Source: DATAEE01 sp963725145
Lineage (GTDB): Bacteria; Acidobacteriota; Vicinamibacteria; Vicinamibacterales; 2-12-FULL-66-21
Direction: 5' to 3'
Assembly: GCA_963725145.1 (NCBI GenBank)
Contig: CAVRXL010000003.1
Coordinates: forward strand, 496,001 to 560,000
DNA: 64,000 nucleotides
Numbering within the stretch: the first letter of the stretch is position 1; each line of letters starts with the position of its first letter. A program made the translations under genes and the position numbers. The notes beneath the pieces were generated by a model, which saw only the letters and a program-made list of their open reading frames with translations, did not search any database and was not told the origin of the DNA. Positions 18,268 to 24,973 of the stretch are shown here, one piece after another.

Positions 18268-19623
18268 TCATGGTGCTGCCAGCTTCCGCAGTACTCGCTC
18301 GCTGCCGTCGCCAACGGTCGTGACGATTGAATCCACGCTCCCGTTTTGTCGATGGAACCTCATCGTGAAGCCGCTCACGGGACTGTAGTACTTGTCGCCC
18401 GCAACCGGATAGATCTGATTCTCATCACGATAGAGCTCGCCTTCGCGAACGGCGACCTCAAGCGGATCGTCACGGTCGCCGTAGAGTCCGACCACGCCGG
18501 AGGGCGGCTCGAAATTGGTGACTCGGGCCGGAGGCAAGGGGATGGCAAGGACAGGGCGGCCGACCAGCAGATCACGAATCCGCTGCCGGAGCTGCCAATT
18601 CGCGGCGGATTGCAGATTACTCACCATGGCGACTACCAGATCCTGGCTCGGAAGCAGATCGACAGAAGCTTCGTAGCCGTTGGTGCGTCCGTACCAGCCT
18701 CGCCACTTGTCCCGGTCGCCCGCTTTTGCCCAGCTTTGCAGTTCTTCACCGAAGGCACCGTCACGGACTGCCTTGACGAACGCGACGAGATCGGCGGGCG
18801 TCGCATACACCGACCCGGCACCGGCGAGGAAGCGGAGATCCTTGTAAGGAGCTGCCTCAACAGCAGGTCCGCCCCTTCCGGCGCCAAGTTTGTATGGCAG
18901 CGCGCGATTAGGCATGAGCCGCGGCCCTGCCTCGCTCGTCGCGGAACTCATTCGCGCAGGCTTGAAGATCCCTTCCGCCAGCGCGTCGTCGAACGATCGG
19001 CCTTCGATGACCTCTATGATTCGCGCCAGGCAGGTATAACCGGCGCTGCTATAGAGTTCCTGCGAACCAGGCTCGAACAAGAGCCCGCGAGCCTTGACCC
19101 TCTCCACGATGTCTGCTGGGTGAAACGGCTGCGCCTCTTCCGCCGTCGTTATCACTCGATGCGGTACGCCCGCTGTATGCTTCCGTAACTGCTCTATCGT
19201 CGGTTTTGCGCCGTTGGGGCCCCGCGGGAACCCCGGAAGGTACTGTTCAACCGGTGCTTGCAGGTCCAGCCGATGCTGCGCCACGAGAACGGAGACCAGC
19301 GCCTCCGTCATCGGCTTGGTGATCGACGCGATCCCGAAACGCGTGTGTTCACTATTCGCAACACTCAACTCCCAGCTGGCAAAGCCGTATGCTCGCTGGA
19401 AGACGACACGATCGCCACGTTGTACGAGGATCACACCGCTGAAAAGATCGGCGCGCGCTTGTGGATCAATCAGCCACGTGATTTGGCCAGACACTCCACC
19501 CGTCACAGAGATCGGCTTGTTGGCGTCTGGCTTGGTTGTCGGCTGGTTTGCGAGGGGGAACGTCGAGACACTCAACGCGAGCGCAATCGCTTTGAAGAGG
19601 CGGTTCACGAGGACTCGTTTCAT
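18268..19623 (-). CDS. Exported serine hydrolase, beta-lactamase/class C family
   Basis: A 451-residue protein with an N-terminal hydrophobic signal (FKAIALALSVSTFPLA). The active-site SITK (SxxK) lies in FGIASITKPMTEALVS, followed by the YSSAGY motif in place of the YxN triad, and GWYGRTNGYEASVDLLP further on. These features fit penicillin-binding-protein/EstB-like serine hydrolases. The C-terminal 100 residues form an extra domain of the kind seen in such acidobacterial hydrolases. ATG 19623 is chosen because it begins the signal peptide. An alternative start lies at 19650. Confidence 0.9.
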   Translation of the reverse strand: MKRVLVNRLFKAIALALSVSTFPLANQPTTKPDANKPISVTGGVSGQITWLIDPQARADLFSGVILVQRGDRVVFQRAYGFASWELSVANSEHTRFGIASITKPMTEALVSVLVAQHRLDLQAPVEQYLPGFPRGPNGAKPTIEQLRKHTAGVPHRVITTAEEAQPFHPADIVERVKARGLLFEPGSQELYSSAGYTCLARIIEVIEGRSFDDALAEGIFKPARMSSATSEAGPRLMPNRALPYKLGAGRGGPAVEAAPYKDLRFLAGAGSVYATPADLVAFVKAVRDGAFGEELQSWAKAGDRDKWRGWYGRTNGYEASVDLLPSQDLVVAMVSNLQSAANWQLRQRIRDLLVGRPVLAIPLPPARVTNFEPPSGVVGLYGDRDDPLEVAVREGELYRDENQIYPVAGDKYYSPVSGFTMRFHRQNGSVDSIVTTVGDGSERVLRKLAAP

Positions 19624-19804
19624 GCTGTTCACCGAGGCCTGGACATCCAACCGTGAGCCCGCCTACCCGTCCTGAATTGGACGCGGCCCTCTCATGATGT
19701 GCACCCAGCAAGGGAGCCGCGCGGACACCAGCCGCTGATTGGATGCTGTATGAGCACAAAGGGTTGTCGGACCGCCGTATTCCGCAACCGAGTGAATGAC
19801 ATTA

Positions 19805-20049
19805 GCGAGGCGAATGCCGAGCCGCGCAATGACCTGGAGACAGCCGCAGGCTGGACTCGTTACTTTGTTCGGCGAGGCGAACGCCGAGCCGCGCAATGAC
19901 CTGGAGACAGCCGCAGGCTGGACTCGTTACTTTGTCGCGGCGAGGCGAATGCCGAGCCGCGCAATGACCTGGAGACAAGCCGCAGGCTGGACTCGTTACT
20001 TTGTCGCGGCGAGGCGAACGCCGAGCCGCGCAATGACCTAGAGACAGCC
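19805..20049. repeat. Tandem repeat, about 68-base unit, 3.6 copies
   Basis: Units start with GCGAGGCGAA at 19805, 19872, 19940 and 20009 (lengths 67, 68 and 69, then partial). Each contains GCCGAGCCGCGCAATGACC and GCAGGCTGGACTCG. Differences between copies are single bases and one-base indels. The segment CAGGCTGGACTCG in each full unit is also the end of the adjacent tRNA-Asn gene (T-arm/acceptor side). The whole gap 19624-20082 holds no gene apart from this array. Confidence 0.85.
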
Positions 20050-20052
20050 TGG

Positions 20053-20089
20053 GGAGCCAACGACCGAGCAAAGCGAGGGAGTTGGCTCC
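20053..20089 (-). terminator. Hairpin overlapping the 3' end of tRNA-Asn
   Basis: GGAGCCAAC and GTTGGCTCC are separated by about 19 bases. Reading on the minus strand, the first arm begins within the tRNA acceptor and CCA sequence and the second lies downstream. It could end transcription or be a processing structure. Because one arm includes the tRNA 3' end, it could also be an integration scar. Confidence 0.5.
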
Positions 20090-20157
20090 TCAGGCTGGAC
20101 TCGAACCAGCAACCCTCCGGTTAACAGCCGGATGCTCTGCCATTGAGCTACTGAGGA
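20083..20157 (-). tRNA. tRNA-Asn (GTT)
   Basis: On the minus strand the acceptor stem TCCTCAG pairs with CTGAGGA. The D-arm is AGCTCAATGGCAGAGC and the anticodon arm CCGGCTGTTAACCGG carries GTT. The T-arm contains GGTTCGAGTCC, and the discriminator base G is followed by an encoded CCA. All arms are readable and the length is 75 bases with CCA. Confidence 0.96.
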
Positions 20158-20212
20158 ACACAGGCAGCGCGGACGGGAAGACTAATAAGGATAGCGGTTC
20201 CGGGCGACCGGT

Positions 20213-20530
20213 TCAAGGTTCGTCGTCAAGCGCAACCTCGTAGTGTGTGACGCGATCGTCCCACGCCGATAGGAGCGGCCGGACTTCCGGGTCTACGACG
20301 GCGTGCTCGACGTCGACGCCCGCGAAGGCGCGAATCGAGTCGAGCGACGTCCACCAGGTGACGACAAGGATTTCAACCTCGCCGCCCTCGGCACGCGTCA
20401 ACAGCTTCGCACCCTTGTATCCGGCGAGATCTTGCAGAACGGGCAGCAGTTTGCCCACGAGATAGGCGCGATACGACGCAAGGTCGGCGTTCGCCGTACG
20501 CGCTCTCCACACCCGCGCGATCATGGCCAT
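20213..20530 (-). CDS. Antibiotic biosynthesis monooxygenase-like (ABM) protein
   Basis: A 105-residue protein with the dimeric ferredoxin-like ABM pattern: MIARVWRARTANADLASYRAYL, GYKGAKLLTRAEGGEVEILVVTWWTSLDSIRAFAG, and a VTHYEVAL end strand. Family members include quinol and haem-degrading monooxygenases, but many have no known activity. The start codon directly abuts the stop of the upstream kinase gene, so both genes are co-transcribed. Confidence 0.85.
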   Translation of the reverse strand: MAMIARVWRARTANADLASYRAYLVGKLLPVLQDLAGYKGAKLLTRAEGGEVEILVVTWWTSLDSIRAFAGVDVEHAVVDPEVRPLLSAWDDRVTHYEVALDDEP

Positions 20531-22771
20531 CTAAGCGGATCGGGAATCAGGGCGGGCGCCGTCGTACAGTTGATCGAGCAGCCGGGCGATCTCGCGATCG
20601 GTGCGGAACTCGTCCAGGAACGGGCCGCAGACGGTTCGGACGGGCTGGGCCGGCGTCGCGTCGGCGAGACACGCGTCGAGCGCGGATCGAATCGCGGCCA
20701 CGTCGCCGAGACCCGTCGACACGGTGAGCTGCGCGACCGGCATCACATACTCGCCGCGGCTGCGGCGGTCTTCGAGCTCCCGCAGTAGCAACCTGGCGGC
20801 GTCGGCGCGGCCCGCGCGCGCGTACGCGAGGCCCAGCATGCCCACGAAGATCGGCGCGCGCGACAACGCGGCGGCACGCTCCAGCGTCGCAATCGCCTCT
20901 TCACACCGATTGAGTCCGCACTGCGCGAGGCCGAGCACCCAGAGGCCGAGCAGGTAGTCCGGCTGCAGCTCGAGCGCACGGCGCGCGCCTGTTTCCGCCT
21001 GATCGAAACGGCTCGCCAGGTAGGCCGTCAAGCCCGCGACGGCGTGCACGAACGGCGACAGTGGATCCAGCTCGCGCGCCGCGTCGACGTGCGGAGTGGC
21101 CTCGCCGAACCGGTAACGCGCCGCGAGGTACAGTCCGTAGTACACCTGGGCCAGCGACGAGCGCGGACCGAGCGCAATCGCCTCCTTGAAGTGCGGCTCG
21201 GCACGGCGCCATGACGGGTCGAAGCAGAACGTCACGAACGCCTGCGAGTACCACACCTCGCCAAGCGTCGGGTCGAGCTCCGCCGCTCTGGACACCGCGT
21301 CAAAGGCGCGTGTACGGCTGTCCTGCGCCGACACCCACCCGTAGACGCGGAGAATGCAATAGCAGTCCGCAAGACCCGCGTACGCGAGGGCGTAGCCGGG
21401 GTCGAGCGCGACCGCCTGTTCGAAGCAATCGATCGCCGTGTGGAGCGTGCTGGGCGACCGCTGGTGCCAGTAGTGCCGCCCCCGAAGATACAGCTCGTAC
21501 GCGTCGAGGTTTTCCGTCGGACGCCGCACCGAGTGTGGGGCCTTGCCAAGCAGCGGCACCAGTGCCTTCACGATTGACGCGACGATGTCGTCCTGGATGT
21601 CGAAGACGTCCGCCATTTCGCGGTCGTAGCGCTCGGACCATAGATGGTAGCCGTCGGCCGCGTTGACGAGCTGGGCCGTCACCCGCACGCGGCTTCCTGC
21701 GCGCCGGACGCTGCCCTCGACGACGACGCGGACGTTGAGCTGGTCCGCGATCTGACGGACGTCGAGGCGGCTCCCACGAAAATTGAACGTGGAGGTGCGC
21801 GACGCGACGTCCAGCGCGTGTACACGCGTCAGGGAGTTGATGAGCTCTTCGGTCAGCCCGTCGCTGAAGTACTGGTTGTCGGGATCGGCGCTCATGTTCA
21901 CGAAAGGAAGCACGGCGATCGAAGCCCGCCCCCGTGCACTCGTCTCTGTCGCGTCGGCGGGCAACGCGGCGATGGCCTGTTCGAGCGCCTCGCGCGCGAC
22001 CCTCATGTCGGCGAGCCGGCGATGAATGTCAGTGGACAGGCATCGCCGCAGCAGATCCCGGACCGGTGCAGGCGTCGCGCCAGGCAGCGTCGTCCAGTCG
22101 AGCGCGTCGAAGGCGCGGGCGCCGGTCAACGCCTCGTAGAGCACGCAGCCAAACGCCCAGACATCGCTCCGCGCATCGACCGGCAGGCCCTCCGCCTGCT
22201 CCGGGCTCATGTAGCCCGGCGTTCCGACCACGAAGCCGGCCCGCGTCCGTGAATCTCGCGATTCGAGTGAGGTTGCTGCGTCCGAATCAATCGGCGGCAG
22301 CGCCTTGGCCACGCCGAAATCCAGGACCTTGACGGAGCCAGTCGGCGTCAGGCGGATGTTGGCGGGCTTCAGGTCACGGTGCACGATCCCGCGAGCGTGC
22401 GTGGCCTCGAGGGCCGCAGCCACCTGCGCGCCAACCCTGAGCGCCGCCGCGACCGGAAGCGCTCCGCGTCTGAGGCGTTGGGAGAGATCCTCGCCGTCGA
22501 CGAGCTCCATCGTGACGAATCGGACATCGTCGGCCTGGTGCAGGCCATGGACCACGGCGACGTTGGGATGGTTCAGCGCCGCCAGCAGCCTCGCTTCCTG
22601 CTCGAAGCGGCCGAGGCGATCTGGATCGTGGACGAGCGTCGAGGGAAGGACTTTGAGGGCGACGTGGCGTTCAAGCGTGGCGTCGAACGCTTTCCACACC
22701 TGGCCCATGCCGCCCTCGCCGATCACCTCGACGAGACGGTAGTGGAGGAGCGACTGTCCTGACGCGAGCAT
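20531..22771 (-). CDS. Ser/Thr kinase fused to TolB-like and TPR domains, soluble
   Basis: A 746-residue protein. The kinase has GEGGMGQVW at about 18-26, Lys40, HRDLKPAN at 131-138, DFGVAK at 151-156, and GTPGYMSPEQ. From about residue 283 comes SIAVLPFVNMSADPDNQYF followed by the TolB-N/FlgO-like segment VVVEGSVRRAGSRVRVTAQL. TPR repeats fill about 430-740. Unlike the other kinases of the window it has no membrane segment. The same TolB-like domain occurs in the winged-helix regulator at 54921-58818. Its ligand or partner is unknown. Confidence 0.92.
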   Translation of the reverse strand: MLASGQSLLHYRLVEVIGEGGMGQVWKAFDATLERHVALKVLPSTLVHDPDRLGRFEQEARLLAALNHPNVAVVHGLHQADDVRFVTMELVDGEDLSQRLRRGALPVAAALRVGAQVAAALEATHARGIVHRDLKPANIRLTPTGSVKVLDFGVAKALPPIDSDAATSLESRDSRTRAGFVVGTPGYMSPEQAEGLPVDARSDVWAFGCVLYEALTGARAFDALDWTTLPGATPAPVRDLLRRCLSTDIHRRLADMRVAREALEQAIAALPADATETSARGRASIAVLPFVNMSADPDNQYFSDGLTEELINSLTRVHALDVASRTSTFNFRGSRLDVRQIADQLNVRVVVEGSVRRAGSRVRVTAQLVNAADGYHLWSERYDREMADVFDIQDDIVASIVKALVPLLGKAPHSVRRPTENLDAYELYLRGRHYWHQRSPSTLHTAIDCFEQAVALDPGYALAYAGLADCYCILRVYGWVSAQDSRTRAFDAVSRAAELDPTLGEVWYSQAFVTFCFDPSWRRAEPHFKEAIALGPRSSLAQVYYGLYLAARYRFGEATPHVDAARELDPLSPFVHAVAGLTAYLASRFDQAETGARRALELQPDYLLGLWVLGLAQCGLNRCEEAIATLERAAALSRAPIFVGMLGLAYARAGRADAARLLLRELEDRRSRGEYVMPVAQLTVSTGLGDVAAIRSALDACLADATPAQPVRTVCGPFLDEFRTDREIARLLDQLYDGARPDSRSA

Positions 22772-22794
22772 GGCGTGGACAGGTCACATGGCGA

Positions 22795-23235
22795 TTACTT
22801 CGCGCTCGCGTCCAGCTCGATCGTCATCGTCCCGCGAAGCGCGTTCGAGATCGGACAGCGGCCTTCCGCCTCGCGCGCCACCTCCGCGAACTGCTCCTTC
22901 GGAATCCCTTCGAGCCCTTCGGCCACCGCCTTGAGCTTGGACGTCGTCAGCTTGATGCCGGCGTCGGTCTTGTCGGCCACCACGGTCGCGGTCACCTTCG
23001 TGCTGCGCGCCTTCCCCCCTTTCCGGCCGATGGTCCCGTTGAGCGCCATCGCGTAGCACGCCGCGTGCGCAGCCGCGATGAACTCTTCAGGGCTGGTGAC
23101 GCCGCCGGGATCACCGATGCGCTTCGGAAACGACACCGGAAGGGTGAACGCGCCGGTGCCCGCCTTGACCGTTCCCTTGCCTTCCATCACGTTGCCTTCC
23201 CAGTTCACTTCCACGGTCCGTTCGAACGTCGCCAT
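22795..23235 (-). CDS. OsmC family peroxiredoxin
   Basis: A 146-residue protein with both redox Cys motifs of the OsmC/Ohr fold: the first in AAHAACYAMAL and the second in EAEGRCPISNAL. The pair reduces organic hydroperoxides in the family. FPKRIGDPGGVTSPEEFIAA is typical of the OsmC subgroup rather than Ohr. It lies 23 bases upstream of the kinase gene on the same strand, so both may be co-expressed. Confidence 0.95.
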   Translation of the reverse strand: MATFERTVEVNWEGNVMEGKGTVKAGTGAFTLPVSFPKRIGDPGGVTSPEEFIAAAHAACYAMALNGTIGRKGGKARSTKVTATVVADKTDAGIKLTTSKLKAVAEGLEGIPKEQFAEVAREAEGRCPISNALRGTMTIELDASAK

Positions 23236-23287
23236 TAATAGCCTCCGAACAATGATCTACGTTATCTGCAACCGGGTTGTCCGCTGC

Positions 23288-23311
23288 ACGCCCGACCTGA
23301 AGGTCGGGCGT
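23288..23311. terminator. Perfect hairpin terminator
   Basis: An 11-base perfect stem ACGCCCGACCT/AGGTCGGGCGT around GA, in the gap between the end of the DUF4203 gene and the start of OsmC. No long T-run follows on the minus strand, so the efficiency is uncertain. Confidence 0.6.
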
Positions 23312-23314
23312 ACG

Positions 23315-23917
23315 TCATTTTCTTCCTTTCGCGGTGAACGCAAGCTGGACGACGAGGCCGGCGGAGCCGAGGAGCAGCCACGCGAGCAGGAGCCAGCGGT
23401 TCGCGCCCGCGCCCGGGATGGGGTACACGATCATGATGTCCGTTCGCTCGGCCGCGGCGGCGGCGGCCGGATGGCCGGTGAGCTCGAGGACGCCCACGAG
23501 CATCGTCGACGCGCCGGCGAACGACGTGCCGATGATGATGACGTACCGCTGCGCCGCCAGGGCGCCCAGCGCGCCGATGATCGCCGCGACGATGACGACG
23601 AGCGCGTGGGGGTCGCGGCCCATCTGCGTCCAGATCAGGTTGACGGCCAGCGCGCCGAGGCCGGCGCCGATGAGCGCGACGCCGACGAAATACGCGCCGA
23701 TCAGGACCAGCGCGCCGACAATCCCTCCGACGATCGCGGCGGTGGCGAGGTAGAGCGTCTGCTCCCCGCCGATCAGGGCGCTCCCCGCGAGCGCGCCGAG
23801 GACGAAGCCGTAGATGCCGAGGACCGTGCGGAACAGCCGGTAGCCCGCGAAGGTCGCCAGCGCGCCGAAGGCGACGAAGAAAGCCGCCATGGGAACGCGC
23901 AAGGCGATCGGAAACAT
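23315..23917 (-). CDS. Polytopic membrane protein, DUF4203-like (TMEM198-like)
   Basis: A 200-residue protein with about seven membrane helices, very Ala/Gly-rich (FGALATFAGYRLFRTVLGIYGFVLGALAGSA). The repeated G-x-x-x-G-rich segments and size match DUF4203/TMEM198-like proteins of unknown function. It is divergent from the flippase-like gene, with only 13 bases between the two starts. Confidence 0.7.
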   Translation of the reverse strand: MFPIALRVPMAAFFVAFGALATFAGYRLFRTVLGIYGFVLGALAGSALIGGEQTLYLATAAIVGGIVGALVLIGAYFVGVALIGAGLGALAVNLIWTQMGRDPHALVVIVAAIIGALGALAAQRYVIIIGTSFAGASTMLVGVLELTGHPAAAAAAERTDIMIVYPIPGAGANRWLLLAWLLLGSAGLVVQLAFTAKGRK

Positions 23918-23930
23918 ATCCGCGCATTAT

Positions 23931-24950
23931 ATGATCGGCTCCCGCATGCCCGAACCGGGCCGGGGGCCGACGCGGACCGTTCTCATCGGACTGACGACCG
24001 CCGCGCTCGGCGCGGCGCTGCTCGTGTGGCTCGTCGCGCGCGTCGGCGTCGACGCCATCGCCGCGGGGGCGCGCCAGGTCGGATGGGGCTTCGCGGCGAT
24101 CCTCGCGATCTCGGGGGTCCGGATCCTCGCGCGGGCGTTCGCGTGGACGCGCTGTCTGGATCCCGCGTACTCCCTGCCGCTCCGCGACGCGTTCGCCGCC
24201 GGCCTCTGCGCCGAGACCATCGGGAGCCTGACGCCGCTCGGCCCGCTCGCCGGAGAGCCGGCGCGCGCCGCGTTCGTCTCGCGCCGCGTGCCGCTCGGGC
24301 CGGCGCTGGCCGCCGTCGCGGCGGAGAACCTCTTCTACTCGCTCTCGGCCGCGGTGATGATCGCCGTCGGGATGACCGCGCTCGTCGCGGGCTTCACGCT
24401 GCCGGAGAACCTGCGGCGCGCGAGCGCCTTCTCGATCGGCGCGACGCTGGCGATCTCCGCGGCGATGGTAGCCGCGCTGTGGCTCGCGGCGCGGCGCGCC
24501 GCGGTCCTCGCGGTCGTCGCCGAGCGGATCGTGGGGCCGGCGCGCGCGGAGCGGCTCCGTTCGCTCGAGCGGCGCGCGCACCACGCGCTCAACCTCGGCC
24601 CGGGCCGCCTGGCCGGCGTCGCGGCCGGGGAGGCGCTCTTTCACCTGGCGGGCGTCGCCGAGGTCCACGTGACGCTCTGGCTGGTCCTCGGCGGCGCGCC
24701 GTCGATCCTCACGTCGTTCGTGCTCGAAGCGGTCAACCGCGTCATCAACGTCATCTTCCGGTTCGTGCCGATCCGCCTCGGCGTGGACGAGGCGGGCACG
24801 GCGCTGGTCGCGCGAATCATCGGCCTCGGCGCGGCCGCGGGCGTCACGCTCGCGCTCGTCCGGAAGGCGCGCATGCTGGTCTGGAGCGGGGTCGGCGCCA
24901 TCCTCATGCTTCGGCGGGGCATCCCCAGGGGTGATCGCAGTATGATCTAG
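23931..24950 (+). CDS. Lysylphosphatidylglycerol synthase TM-like (YbhN/UPF0104-type) membrane protein
   Basis: A 339-residue polytopic protein with about eight helices. The segment SLTPLGPLAGEPARAAFVSRR and the C-terminal RFVPIRLGVDEAGTALV are typical of the flippase-like transmembrane domain of LPG synthases without the catalytic part. Such proteins are thought to move lipids, but the substrate is unknown. ATG 23931 and ATG 23946 are both usable. ATTATATGATCGG around them resembles a -10. The gene precedes the hybrid kinase operon on the same strand by 23 bases. Confidence 0.75.
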   Translation: MIGSRMPEPGRGPTRTVLIGLTTAALGAALLVWLVARVGVDAIAAGARQVGWGFAAILAISGVRILARAFAWTRCLDPAYSLPLRDAFAAGLCAETIGSLTPLGPLAGEPARAAFVSRRVPLGPALAAVAAENLFYSLSAAVMIAVGMTALVAGFTLPENLRRASAFSIGATLAISAAMVAALWLAARRAAVLAVVAERIVGPARAERLRSLERRAHHALNLGPGRLAGVAAGEALFHLAGVAEVHVTLWLVLGGAPSILTSFVLEAVNRVINVIFRFVPIRLGVDEAGTALVARIIGLGAAAGVTLALVRKARMLVWSGVGAILMLRRGIPRGDRSMI

Positions 24951-24973
24951 ACCCCTCGGGCTGAGCCGTTTGC

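Noticed and set aside
23078..24934. Plus-strand frame of 618 codons opposite the DUF4203 gene and overlapping the flippase-like gene
   Set aside because: Arg/Asp-rich shadow without domains. The competing frames encode clean membrane proteins.
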